Shown here in pieces: positions 53,201 to 64,000 of a stretch of 64,000 nucleotides of DNA. This DNA comes from Chionis minor (taxonomy: Eukaryota > Chordata > Aves > Charadriiformes > Chionididae). The notes under the pieces are model-generated. The model was not told where the DNA came from and ran no database searches. It saw only the letters and a program-made list of their open reading frames with translations. The position numbers were made by a program, and so were the translations under genes. The stretch covers positions 186,001 to 250,000 of the forward strand of contig VZSF01000898.1 in assembly GCA_013398295.1 (NCBI GenBank), read 5' to 3'. Position 1 is the stretch's first letter. Every line of letters starts with the position of its first letter.

Positions 53201-56200
53201 GACTGTGACTGTTGTGCTGACATAAAGAATGCATACAACCGAGTCAACTGTCACCAAGAAATTTCCACACTGAAAGGCACCTTCTTGGTTCACTCAGAGA
53301 TGGTTTTTTGTAGGTTGTCTGTAATGACATCACTAGTGCAGAGACCACAATAAGCTGGATGTACTTTGGCCAAGGTAAACGTATTTCCACTATCAGAAAC
53401 ATGGAGCCTTTTCTGGAAACATTTGTCACATATTTCTTATTCTCACACTGATCATGTATGTTTATTATCCCTAGCAAACACAAAAGGCTTTGATAGTGAC
53501 CAAAAATATTCACTTTATTTCTCACCCCAAACTTTATTAATTCTGCTGCTTGTTCCCAACATGCAAATTCTATTTACAGCAAAACAGCACCTTGAATAAA
53601 CATTGTGCACCTGTTTATATTACAGAAATAATCTGACTGGTGAAGCTGGAGAAAATGGAACAGATATAGCATCCTTATGTTCTCTGCTCTTGCCATATGA
53701 CAAGACTACTATCCTCATCAAACCGCAGTGCAGGCATTTTTTTAAGGTATGGCAACATACAAGATCTAATCCAGGATAGCAGAGACAGACATCTGATGTA
53801 GAATCACGTTTGGCTTTCTTCTGCCAGTCTGTATCAATTTCAGCTCTAGTTTACAGATGAACTGGAGCTGGAGATATGCACAGGCAAAACACACTGCAAC
53901 ATACGCTATCACCACTTGTGAAACAGAATGATACAACAAAAAGATTCACAGAAGGACAAGAGGACATACTAATAGGGAAAAAGAAATAGAATGTATGGGT
54001 GGGTCACAAAGGTATGCTGGCTTTCTTCTTACAGCCCACCTGAATACCTTACCGCAGCAATGGCCTTAGGGCCCTCGGCGACACTCTGGCTGAGGGCAAG
54101 GCCACCTGTAGTTGGGCGGCTGGGCAGGGTGACTGGCTGCTGCTTTCTCATGGATATCCCCATGGTATCCAGGCTCTGGCTGCGGCCTCTGATCACCCGC
54201 TGAACAGAAGGGAGGCAGGGAAACAGACAAACATGGATACACATATATAGACATGCACATGGTAGGGCAGCATGAAAAGCACTACAGATTGGGTGGAAAG
54301 TTGTGACAGATCAACACCAGAACCACAGAAATCCTAACTCCTAGAATGCAGATATTACACATTTTTGGTCCTAGACAATTCATGGAGCTCACTGCCAGGG
54401 AAGAACTCTTCCTCGAGTATATTTTCTACTTTTACCTCCCTTGTCCTATTGCAATAAATAGAGATTCCCTACCAGTACTCCAGCCTACTGGATAGGACAG
54501 CATCATCTGGAGCAGTGCTACCCACTACTACAAAGATACAAAACACAGAATCAAACTCCTGTTCAAGACTGTAAGGTTCGGTCTTGCATGAACTTGAGTG
54601 CTGGTTCCAAGGGGAAAGCAACCATATCAAAATCTGCAGCAATTGCAAAGGCCATTTTCTGAGTTTACTTAGCCTTTTCCAGCCTTTTACAAAGGTCATC
54701 TGTGTACATGACATGCAACTCACAGCATGTCATAGAAGTCAGAAAAGGACATTTTGGGACAATTTAGAGTAAGACATGGATGGGTATGAAATTCCTGGTT
54801 AGCAACAAAGTCAGGGTAGACTGATTGTGTATTAAAATACACCTCACCAAAGCACCTTAGCTCTGACCAAAACTACACATATAGCTACCAAACCTGTATG
54901 TGAATGGATTAGTTTCACAGCCCTTAATGACTCTAACCAGCCCACCATACAAAGCAGGTGGAGGTCATCTGAAGAAATGCTATTTATAATACGTCTCTAT
55001 GTCCAGACAGGTAACTTACTATGGAGAAGAAGTGGCAAGGCACTTCCCACAGAAGTGGGAAAGGGGAAGTAGATAGGAAAGGGATATAAGATTCTCACAA
55101 TATAATAAATTCAAAACTCAGTTTGCCTGTTCATACAAAACCTTTCCTTTCTCATATCATCTTTACCACTTTCAAAAGTAAGTTCTGTCACCTGATCCTA
55201 ATCTATTAAAAAAAAAAAACCACAAAAGAAAAATAACGTCATCTACTCCGAACAAAGGTAAATTACCTCTGGCTCTTAGAAGGTAAGTAAAGCATCACAG
55301 TTTTTCTAGACAGTAAACTCACAGATATTTTAGAAACTCTCTTGCAGTAGCTCTTGCAACTCTTTCATCTATAATGAAAATTAATTGGAAGAGATCTGCT
55401 GTAGGAACTGAAAGCTGCTTGCTACTAGTTATTCAAATTCCTCTTCTGAACACACACTCCTTTTTCTGTAAGTCATGGGGTGAAACCCCATCTGACACCA
55501 CACACCAGCATGAAGCATAAAGAGTTTGACTTCTCAGGGACAGTATGGAATTCCACCCTAGACCATGCTGTAGCTCTGTAGGAACAAGCAAAATTTCTTT
55601 TCTTGAGAGATACGGTAAGGCACAGTTAAGATGCTCTAAAGAAAGGCTGCTGAATGGAAAGATTTCTTTGTGTCTCACTGTAAGCACAGCTGATCAGCAG
55701 GATCAATATTCCTTGCAGGGACACACAACGAACTTGAGAAAATTGTGAGCAACTGGATAAGGAATCAATCCACTATGGCTCACCTTGAAATTCTCGAGGA
55801 AGCCTCCACTGCCATTCTCTATCTTGTCATCCTCCCCTATGGGCAATCCCATCATACTGCGGCTGCGAAGCTGCAGCTCCTCAAAAAGGCTCTCCAAGAG
55901 GGCACTCCGGGTTCTTTCCTACATCAACATTGGAAATGAAAACACAGCTATTACTGGGAGTGGAGGGGTTCCCCCCCTCCCGCCCTTTTTTTGCATCCTC
56001 CTTTTTAAAAAAAAAAAACAAAAAACACTAGGAAAATTAATTTAAACAATACTTTTTTTACAGGTGATGAAACAGAGGCATGGATTGAGGGCAGTTTTTT
56101 CTAGATCAGGCAAGCAGCAGAGAGTGGAAGAGAATTTTGGTATGTTGAACCAAAATCAGTGATATCAGTACACATCTTGTAGCACAATACAGAGTTTCAG

Positions 56201-59200
56201 CTAATACAGAATTTCCTCCAGCAAAACGTATGTATCATATTCCCATTCTTACTTAAGAATAAGATCTTTATATTAGAATGTACCTGTTCATATTCTATCA
56301 CACCTGCTGAAATAAAAAGGAAGCATCACATAGCTGAGTATAATCACATTTGATCTTCCATTTTTAAGCAACACAAAACTGGAAGTAAAAAATATATTGT
56401 ATTTTCTTAACACAACTAATACAGCAATACAGTTTTATAATTTTTAATGGAAGCAACCAGGTAATAGACCCACCTCTAATTTAGCAAATTTCTCAGCTCT
56501 ATAGCAGCTGTATTCAGCATTGATGAGCTTGGCCAAGAGGAATTCACGAAACTCTGCACTCTACAAGACAAGATGAAGACTAGACTGGAGATGAAAACAG
56601 CAATAAAAATGTCATATGAGAAAAGCTCCACCTTACTACTCTTTAGACCTCCAAAATCATCTAGCCAGACTGATGACACTGGCTTAGAACACAGGGGTGT
56701 GTACCATATCCCCCTGCCATCTAACACTGGACCAGAGAAACAAACCTTTCTAAATATGGCTGGATTTGGCAGAGGGGGTCCAAAGAAGGGGACATCATCT
56801 CGGGCTGTGACTGAAACCTGAAACAATATAAAGGGGGAAAAAATAAGTATCATAACACTAATCAAAGCCTTCAAACTACTATGATATATCTGATCACTCC
56901 TGAATCATTTACATATCCAAGGGAGACCTAATACGCTGTTCCATGCATCCATCTGTTTCTGTACTTAATGAATGGATTTGCTGATTTATCTCCCAGAAAT
57001 TCAGTCAGCTAGATGTGCACACAGTAAGAGCAATTGAACTAATTCCTTTTTTACAAATTATATTTCTAATGAATATTTAAATAATAACCAATGTATTTAG
57101 AACAAAAAAATAAGATGCTACTATTCAGCCTGCAAGATTTACCTCCACTAGAAGAACCTTTGTCAATATGGGTATGTTGACCCATTTTTTTGACAGAGAA
57201 TCCTCAGTGGAGATACACTGCACACTGAGAGGAGTATCTCAGTGACACTGCCTCTCAGTCACATGTGGTAAGCATATAAAAGCACTTTCCCAGTAAGAAA
57301 TAAGGAAATCCAAGTTTTGGGGTTTAGGGGTTTTGGGGTTTTTTTTGTTTGTTTGTTTGCTGTGGTTTGGGGTTTTTTTTAACATGCTCCTACCTGACAT
57401 ACCAATGCCAAAAAAATTAACTGAAATGCAGTCCAGTTTTTACATACTGTCACTTGGCTCTTCATAGCACTTAACCTATTATTGTATGCAGCTATCTTAC
57501 CAGATACATACAGCACTTAAGAATATTTCACAGTTACTTTTTTCATCATGTTTGAACAATACCATTATTTGCCATTTCATACAACAGGGAACAAGGTCAG
57601 AACAACTTAACAGCAACTTCCCCAAAATAACACTCCAGTGTAATGAGAGGCATGACTTTAATGAGAGGAAGAAGGAAAGGGGACATCAATTTAATTTCAA
57701 TTTCTCACATTGTCGGTCAGCTTCCGTCATCACAAGGCCTCCCTCTCTCCCAATAGATTCCTACCAGTTAAAAGGCTGCTTTGCATTTCTATTTTCTGAT
57801 TGCAAAAACTTATTCAAAGAAATAAATGCCATTAATATTCCAATTTAAGCACTAGGCAATAAAGCTTAAGTAAAGGGAACACAGAATAGAAAAAACTCTT
57901 CCCAATCTGCAGTCTTTTAGGTACTAGAATGCCCTCAAGGCAGAATGAGTTAAAACTGTGTTGGGAAAGCCTTTACAGAGCATTCTGCACTGGCTCTAGG
58001 GTCCTGACTGAGACTATTTATTTTTTATTAAATGATATGACCAATGCTATTACAATGACAAAAACAATGCCATTGCAGACAGGCAAAGATGAAAACAATA
58101 GTAGAAAGAGACAAAACGTATGGCAAGCTTCCCCAGCTCTTTCGCTTGTTGTTAAAAAATTCCAGTGGATTTCTGTGCCCTACAAAACAGAGAGCAAGAG
58201 CAGAACTGGAACCGCATGGCACTGATGCACATGAGGGCACTACAGACCTGTCTGCCCATAGCACAGGGAACAATAGAAGGTTGTTATTCCACCCCCAGCA
58301 CCCTCTTTGGTGGGAGGAGATGGGGATCCTGTCCTAATTTTGGTATTCTTGGTGTTCTTGTAGATATCCAAGGCCTAAGGACTCATCATCACCAAATCAG
58401 AATTCCTACAAAATATAAGACATAGCACTTTGATTAAAATGTTTCTAAAATGGAAAATCCATCACAGAACGCAAGCTTCTATGTATTTTCTGCTCTCTCA
58501 GCACGACTGGAAGTTGAACATAGTTATATCCATACAGAGTCATGTGACAGAGAAACAGCTGTGTCCAAAGGCTGCAGATAGGGAATTTGTGTTCCAGCAG
58601 GGCTTCTTTCAACTGGTGGGCACTAACAGGTAGCACTTCCCTGCCAGATGGGCATCGGTTCTGCAGTCCCTCAAAGCAGATGTAGCTAGTTGGGATTCCA
58701 TAGATTAGGCCAGACAGCTGTATCTGACCTGCAGTCTCAGGCAGCGCAAGCTCTCAGCACTGCGCTCTGCAGCATGAGCAATGCAGACACAGCTGTCAGT
58801 GAGGTGAATGAGTTTTACCTGACTTATATAGTGCAAGCAAGACATCCCTCAAAATGGCACCAATTGCTCCTCGTGCTCTTTGATGTATACAAAACTTTTT
58901 ATCTGAATTTGTCCTGCTTCAATTCCCAAGCTTTAAGCTTCAGAAATTTATCAGCTATGTTGAAAAATATACAAGTATATTCTAGTTTCATGTGTAGATA
59001 CTTAACAAATTGATCAAATTATTCTTTAACCTTCTATTTGCTAGGTAGAGGCAGTAAGCAGTCCTGAACTACTTTCAGTAAGACTTGTGTTATATCATTT
59101 TAATCGTTCTCAGCCTCACCTGCTAGCCCTGTCCAGCTTACCAATATCTTTATGAAATCTGAATACTCAACAAACACGAACACAGATTCCTGAATAGTAG

Positions 59201-62200
59201 CAATCACACCAAACAGAGGGGACCTCTGCAAAAGTGCAGAGAACATCATAGCAGGAAGGAGACTCCTGGTCAGAGATCACAGAGCGGGTGAAGTGGAAGG
59301 CAAGATGGTGGCAGCTAGGTTTCTAGGTTTACTGGTAATAGATCTAATTATTGCCTTTCACTGAAAACATTGATCAAGTTTACTAACAGAGCAAGCAAAG
59401 CTGTTAGGATGACAGCTGGATGAACCTGTACCTTTCCCAAAGGCCCAAGAACAGGTTTCCACTTCAAGAGTCAATATCAGTAAATCAATACAGAGCAATC
59501 TACTAGCTTTTTTTACCTTGTAGAAAGTGTCCCCAGTGGTGCCAGGAGTGAGCTGAACTACCACATAAGCATGTAGGAAATTAGAAGCAATCATATCAGG
59601 GACAAAAGGTGTGCTCTCATCCTGGAAGATGATGGCTACAATGTCATTCCCAATGTGACGCTTCCGCTGAAGCTGGACAGGAAAAAAGTAATGAAGTGAG
59701 AAGGCAGGTGAAAAAGAGTAAAATAGTATGATGGGGCCTCAAACACCAGTCTGTCTAGCATCTCCAACCATTTGTTCAACCAAACCCCTGACCACTACTT
59801 TTACCATTACTCCAGCCATAATTCCCAACATTACACAGTTAGGCTTTCTCCCCTCTAACTAGCCCTTTATCAAATACCCCTCCCTCTTAGCCACACTGCT
59901 GAATTCCTTAGTTCTCCTTCCAATACCTGCTGGGAATCTCCCTCTGTGAAGGGCAGTTTTGTAGATACATGAAACATGATCTCCTTGCCCCGGAAATTTG
60001 TATAGACCGACTCAGTGCCTGTTTGACCTCTAGTGACATCCAAGCCTCCCCGGAAACTGAGCAAATCCATACCACACCATAGGTCAGGCAGGCCAGAGAT
60101 GAGAAAGTAGAGAAAAGAAAGAAGACATCAGTAACAGTAGTGCAGTACATCAATGTTAACAAAGGTGATTTTTAAGAAATTGGTGATAGGGGGGGCACCA
60201 AATCTTCCCAAAACAAAGGCACTAACTAAAGCTGCACAGTGTTTCTGCTGATGAACGTACTTGCTTGCTTATGTAGCACTAGCTAGCTAAGTGCTAGCTT
60301 AGGAAGGTTTGGCTTGGAAGGTTTGGCTAGGAAGCTAAACCAAGGATCCTCAAAGGAGCTACTTTCTTTGGCATTCTTCTGATAAACACAATCCATATTT
60401 TAGTATAGAAAGGACAGGCTGCCCCCCAGAAGAAGACTAAAACTATACTGACCCCTATCATTTTGAAACAAACTTGCACTCACACAGTCAATTTTCTTTA
60501 CTCATACTGTTGTGGGTCAGACTGAGATACCACGAGACCTTGAAATGAAAATACCAGGAGAGACCTAAACTCAAACTGGTTCCCAGACAGGATGGTTAAC
60601 AAAAGCGTTCTGTGCTTCTCCACCTGCACTAGGATTCACAGGACACAGCACTTTTCTGAAAGCAGGGCTCTAACAGAGTCACAGCCTCCGAACACGCAAT
60701 GTTCCCTAACTCAATCTGGCTTTCCAACAGTGCTAGGTACACACCCACGGAAATCTTGCAGCTGAATCTTGTCACCAAGGAAATCCAGGAACTCCAGGAA
60801 ACCCAGACTCTCTTCTGTGTTACTGAAGACTTCTTCTTCGGTTGTCTTCAAAAGGAAAGGAGAAGTCATAAGGAGCAAGCAGTACAAAGAACAGGCAGTA
60901 ATTTCTACACATGGTTCAACCAGCTTTGAGGACCTGCATGAACAAATTGATCAACATAAGGCAAGCTTCTATCCTTTCTCTTTACAGCACCTGTATTTTT
61001 CACAGGATAGTAAAGACTTGTTATGATGTTTAAGGTAAGAGATATGACTCTTTATGTTTTGCTTAAGTATCATGTGATCTTACAGAGCTTACCTGTCCAG
61101 GTTTCTGATAGATGACCCCAAACTTGAAGTTATTGCTTATGACATGTTCATCAAATGCAACAATAAGCTGAGAAGCCTGAGGTAATGAAAATACAAATTA
61201 TCAGTTGGATGACATCAGCTAGACCTTGATGGAAAATAGACATACAGGCATATCAGAACATTATACCTTAGGGTAAAGGACAGGAAAGAAGCGTTCAACA
61301 TTCACATCCTCACACAGTAGCTGTCGAGTGAGAGACAGAGAGGGAAACAGAAGTGCAATTATCATGTGCTTCTTGCTGCAGGCATGAGAACATAGGCACT
61401 GTTTATATGACAGGAGTCCCTTCAGGCAAAAAATTCTGAGATAAAATTAGAAGAGAAGCTACATCAAAGTGTAAAAGCATATGACAGTACTATTGGAGAA
61501 TAGTAGAAAAGAGGGAAATGGGAGGACAGAGGTGAAAATAACTTGAAGAATGAGGCTGGAAGAGTAAAGAGGCAAGCATGAATCTCACCTTTGCCATCTG
61601 GACAGCACTGGGAAATTCATTCAGACAGGAAATGGGGATCAGGTCATGTTTGGTGCCAGTCCGAGTCCTGACACAAACCAAAAAAACACATTAGAGCAAA
61701 AGCTGAAGGGAGACATAAGCAACGTTGGCTCTTTAAAGAAAGAGTGGACATTCCTTCAGATTATCATTTAAACCTGGTGCATAAAATCACTGGAAAAGGG
61801 AGGTATTTACAATTCTTATTGCTCATGTTGTGGGGAGCAGAGGAAGACAAAACAGGGATGCTTAGTCTCTTGCTCCTTTGCATTCTTTTCTTGCTTGAAG
61901 AAATATTTTGCTCTTCCCCCCTACCATTTTCTTTCACAGGAATCTAAATGTTGAAATACGATTGATGGATGGTATTATAATGGATTAATAAGATCATACA
62001 ATGAGGGTTTGAAAGACTGTTAAAAGCTCTGTTAGAGACAGCCTAGGAAAGCAGATCTATGCAAAGTATAGAAGACAGAAACCGGTGTAGCATTGTTCCA
62101 GAAAGCTGATTGAGAAAAGTTTCCTTTCTCTCTATATATATTAAAGGAGAGATGTCTTTCTAGGGGAGAATAAATACTGGGCTGTTAGAATCCTCTTCAA

Positions 62201-63175
62201 ACAAGCTATTGGAACAAAAGGTGCTGCATATAATATGATATCTTAATAGAGGAATTACTACCCTTTTGTTCTTCACCAGTTTCTTCCATGTAGCAAGGCT
62301 TCTGGGATCAGATAAACATTCCTTGGCACAGCTCACAAATAGGCTCTCTCTTTTCCCCCCAGATTATTGCTCCACCTGGTACTCTGAAGTGTTCTCGGCA
62401 TACAACAGAGGAAACTCACCAGTGATTCTCTTGTAGCTGACTGCTATGCAATCAGTATTTTCCCTCAGTCCTGGATGGGTCCTTGTCAGCAGCAACTGTA
62501 CGTCAGTTGCTTCCAGCAGCATATTGCGTACTGGAAGCGCACCCAGCCCATAGTATGGTAAAAAGTTTTTCTGCAGCGTGCCTCTCAGTTATGCAAGATC
62601 CATCTCTGTTCTTCGTCTAGTTCATTCGGCAACTATCTGTGGAAGCTCTAAAAGTTATGGCACTTTGTAGGCTGTCCTGGGAAGCTAAGGAATGTTCCAG
62701 CTCACCTTCAATGGAGCCTTAGTCTCAAGTACAAAGTTCAAAGACAGGCCTCAGCTAGGCTGCTCTCCATCAGGGAATGTATATTCTCCCAGAGAGCACT
62801 CACATGTTTCTAAGTAAACAAACTTTCTCTTTGAGGGAAGAACAGATATTTTTCACCCAGGAACTATAAAAATGTACCTGCAAACACCATGTCAACTTCC
62901 TGAAGGAAACTGCTGAGAGCAACTCAGAGGAGAAGGCAAGAAAAGAAGGTTCAAAGGTTCCTTTGCAGTCCTCTCCAGGAGAAAGACACAATTCAACCCC
63001 ATATCTATGCAAAGGAAGCTCAAGAGAGACACAACAACATGGTAACATACTTCAAAAACAGGCAGTGTTACCTCAGCAACAGGCGTAGATTTTCCTGTTT
63101 CTCGATCTGTTCGTACTTCACAGAAAGTACCAGGTAGCCCAAGGACATATCACTGGAGTAAAAGTTCTGGTGCTC
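50173..63175 (-). CDS. Rap1GAP-family GTPase-activating protein, 13 internal exons
   Basis: The protein is a Rap1-specific GTPase-activating protein that switches Rap off at membranes and cell junctions. Exons in order of transcription: 63072-63175, 61589-61667, 61267-61320, 61093-61176, 60745-60845, 59927-60056, 59517-59672, 56746-56817, 56474-56560, 55784-55918, 54053-54199, 52734-52837 and 50173-50289. All junctions are GT-AG and the frame stays open through all thirteen. They encode about 450 residues that follow mammalian RAP1GAP closely: [48 protein letters not shown] with the catalytic asparagine thumb, [26 protein letters not shown], then [16 protein letters not shown] and [13 protein letters not shown]. 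The N-terminal exons (with any GoLoco motif) lie beyond the window or were not seen; the last exons were not found. It could be RAP1GAP or a separate RAP1GAP-like paralogue; RAP1GAP2 fits less well at the C-terminal side. Confidence 0.94.
51046..51165. repeat. Perfect 120-bp duplication, copy 2
   Basis: It is identical to 49748-49867. The flanking bases differ immediately on both sides. It lies in the intron between the Rap1GAP-like exons at 52734 and 50289. Confidence 0.95.
52734..52837 (-). CDS. Rap1GAP-like exon, serine-rich tail part 2 ([13 protein letters not shown])
   Basis: The acceptor TTTTTTCTAG gives a phase 0 start, [20 protein letters not shown], then [15 protein letters not shown] nearer TAG acceptor was rejected because it breaks the frame. 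[13 protein letters not shown] is specific to the RAP1GAP type. Confidence 0.88.
54053..54199 (-). CDS. Rap1GAP-like exon, serine-rich tail part 1
   Basis: A 147-bp phase 0 exon encodes [20 protein letters not shown] and a proline/threonine-rich stretch ending [16 protein letters not shown] is the counterpart of RSQSMDAMG, a basophilic-kinase-type serine site. Confidence 0.9.
55784..55918 (-). CDS. Rap1GAP-like exon after the GAP domain (SMMG, GSGGF)
   Basis: A 135-bp phase 0 exon encodes [20 protein letters not shown], then [20 protein letters not shown] and LENFK. It matches the EELHxxSQSMMG...ENGSGGFFESFK region of RAP1GAP. Confidence 0.94.
56474..56560 (-). CDS. Rap1GAP-like exon ([11 protein letters not shown])
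   Basis: An 87-bp phase 0 exon encodes [20 protein letters not shown] then RAEKFAKLE, the last helix of the catalytic fold. Confidence 0.94.
56746..56817 (-). CDS. Rap1GAP-like exon ([15 protein letters not shown])
   Basis: A 72-bp phase 0 exon encodes [19 protein letters not shown] then AIFRK, near the C-terminal end of the GAP domain. Confidence 0.94.
56818..59516. other. Large intron before Rap1GAP-like exon 56746-56817
   Basis: No coding segment or transposon was recognised. The G-run cluster at 57319-57372 lies here. Open frames near 57486-57848 and 58089-58425 lack any family motif. Confidence 0.45.
57319..57372 (+). repeat. G-run cluster with quadruplex potential
   Basis: Four GGGG runs occur at 57319-57322, 57327-57330, 57335-57338 and 57369-57372. 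Short T/A-rich loops separate the first three, and the last follows a 30-base T/G stretch containing (GTTT)n. It is on the non-template strand of no gene and the template strand of the Rap1GAP-like transcript, so the RNA would be C-rich. Confidence 0.6.
59517..59672 (-). CDS. Rap1GAP-like catalytic exon with the asparagine thumb
   Basis: A 156-bp phase 0 exon begins [19 protein letters not shown]. In Rap1GAP the asparagine of HIGND (equivalent to Asn290 of the human protein) enters the Rap active site in place of an arginine finger. It is present here (codon at 59646-59648), so the enzyme should be active. The exon ends with [11 protein letters not shown]. Confidence 0.96.
59927..60056 (-). 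CDS. Rap1GAP-like exon ([13 protein letters not shown])
   Basis: A 130-bp exon carries [18 protein letters not shown] and [20 protein letters not shown], the most conserved strand and helix block before the thumb helix. Confidence 0.95.
60745..60845 (-). CDS. Rap1GAP-like exon ([11 protein letters not shown])
   Basis: A 101-bp exon encodes [20 protein letters not shown] and then [13 protein letters not shown] plus two bases of a split glycine codon, completed by the next exon. Confidence 0.9.
61093..61176 (-). CDS. Rap1GAP-like exon ([18 protein letters not shown])
   Basis: An 84-bp phase 0 exon carries the highly conserved [18 protein letters not shown] core of the GAP domain. Confidence 0.94.
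61267..61320 (-). CDS. Rap1GAP-like exon (CEDVNVERF)
   Basis: A 54-bp exon encodes [18 protein letters not shown] in phase 0, the same as the mammalian block except for conservative changes. Confidence 0.92.
61589..61667 (-). CDS. Rap1GAP-like exon (PISCL block)
   Basis: A 79-bp exon encodes [20 protein letters not shown] followed by AVQMAK. The PISCLxEFP block is a family signature. Confidence 0.92.
61668..63071. other. Intron between the first two recognised Rap1GAP-like exons
   Basis: Nothing recognisable; no transposon, RNA gene or extra exon that keeps the frame was found. Confidence 0.45.
63072..63175 (-). CDS. Rap1GAP-like exon, start of the GAP region (first seen)
   Basis: It encodes [20 protein letters not shown] and then [15 protein letters not shown]. 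It corresponds to the EHFNYYSLD...LRLLLR block of RAP1GAP. Acceptor CTGTTTCAG and donor GTAAC are seen on the minus strand. Confidence 0.9.
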
Positions 63176-63824
63176 CTGAAACAGGAAGCCATTATTCCCA
63201 ACATTATTCCCAGAGAAGTTTACCAGATTTTTTGCATACAACCAGTCACTCCAGATTAGCTAATTTTTTCTTTAACTAGCAATAGCATGCTTGAAGACAT
63301 GCATATGCTGTCTCCCGGCCCCCTTCGTGATCAATGCATGAGCATATCAAAGTTCATCCACTGTCAGTTCAGTTCCTCGTCAGCTGTCCATCATCACAAG
63401 GGCTCCTGAGAAGGAACAGGATGAGAACATTCAGCAGTACAGTTTGAAGAAATCGAGTTTCTTGTAAATAAATTCATCCCTTTCATGGACTTCCCTTGTA
63501 TCCATTCAGAGTCTGCATGACTAAGTAGTGGTCTCCAGCATATTCAACTGGATGGGGTCACGGGAATTTTCTATACAAACAGTAATGGCACGACCATTAT
63601 ACCAAATGGTTGATCTCTAAGAGCACTCACATCTCAGGGAGGACGCAGTCAGAGATCCAGGTAACTACTTTGCAGATGAAGACTGTTCTCAGCAGTGCCA
63701 CTAACACTGCTTGAGCTTTAGTGGAGTGTGCCTTGAACAAAGAGAGTCATTCAGTCAAACAATGAACCATAATGCAAATGTTTTCACTGGCTCTATATCG
63801 AAGTGGCTGTGGCCATATATTTCC

Positions 63825-64000
63825 TGGAGGGAAGGGATGCCATCCAGAGAGACCTGGACAGGCGTGAGAGGTGGGCCCGTGCCAACCTCATGAAGTTCAT
63901 CCAGGCCAAGTGCAAAGTCCTGCATGTGGGTCAGGACAAACCCGAGCACAAATACAAGCTGGGCAGAGAAGGGATCAAGAGCAGCCCTGCGGAGAGGGGC
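63825..64000 (+). mobile_element. CR1 LINE ORF2 fragment, continues beyond the window
   Basis: The translation contains [20 protein letters not shown], then LMKF and QAKCKVLHVG, YKLGREGIKSSPAERG, the conserved CR1 region after the FADD box. It is open to the right edge. Its orientation is opposite to that of the Rap1GAP-like gene. Confidence 0.9.

Larger units (their letters stand above)
51166..55783. other. Introns of the 3' half of the Rap1GAP-like gene
   Basis: Apart from exons 52734-52837 and 54053-54199, I see pyrimidine-rich tracts (52640-52745) and purine-rich tracts (53036-53215) but no named transposon or other gene. Confidence 0.45.

Noticed and set aside
52640..53215. Long frames in pyrimidine- and purine-rich tracts
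   Set aside because: Low-complexity composition explains their length; only the internal exon 52734-52837 on the minus strand shows conserved residues.
63480..63660. Possible upstream Rap1GAP exon (minus strand)
   Set aside because: Translation in all three minus frames shows stops and no match to the GGYWIEG or YRKHFLGK regions expected there.

Overview
The window is vertebrate nuclear DNA, almost certainly from a bird. It has intron-rich genes with GT-AG junctions. It also carries CR1 retroposons ending in the avian ATTCTATG-type tail and several solo LTRs of endogenous-retrovirus (ERV) families that I know from bird genomes. Two single-base N gaps show that it comes from a draft scaffold. 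Layout: (1) Positions 398-16138, plus strand: the 3' part of a group B scavenger receptor cysteine-rich (SRCR) gene of the WC1/CD163L1 type. It shows three 315-bp SRCR exons, a short Thr/Ser/Pro linker exon, a transmembrane exon and four cytoplasmic exons. The 5' part lies off the left edge. A decayed ERV with LTR-like ends, itself carrying a nested CR1 tail, fills the intron between the first two SRCR exons. (2) Positions 16139-25053: intergenic, repeat-derived, with no gene that I can support. (3) Positions 25054-35670, plus strand: GSTK1, complete in eight coding exons behind a CpG-rich promoter. Its intron 5/exon 6 region is present two to three times in blocks joined by single Ns, which I read as an assembly error. 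(4) Positions 35671-50172: repeat-bearing intergenic DNA, probably with the unrecognised 3' end of the next gene. (5) Positions 50173-63175, minus strand: thirteen consecutive exons of a Rap1GAP-family GTPase-activating protein. They cover most of the GAP domain, including the asparagine thumb, and much of the serine-rich C-terminal region. The first and last exons were not found. A CR1 fragment runs off the right edge. The three genes have unrelated jobs: an immune-cell surface receptor, a mitochondrial/peroxisomal glutathione transferase and a Rap GTPase regulator. They are ordinary eukaryotic neighbours, not an operon or pathway cluster. I did not find a new multi-gene system. The points most worth checking are the false duplication in GSTK1, the tyrosine-motif tail and symmetric exon design of the SRCR receptor, its metal-site-less second SRCR domain, the identity of the Rap1GAP paralogue, and a perfect 120-bp duplication inside or next to that gene. 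All domain and exon calls rest on reading the sequence and on remembered family features; no database search was run.
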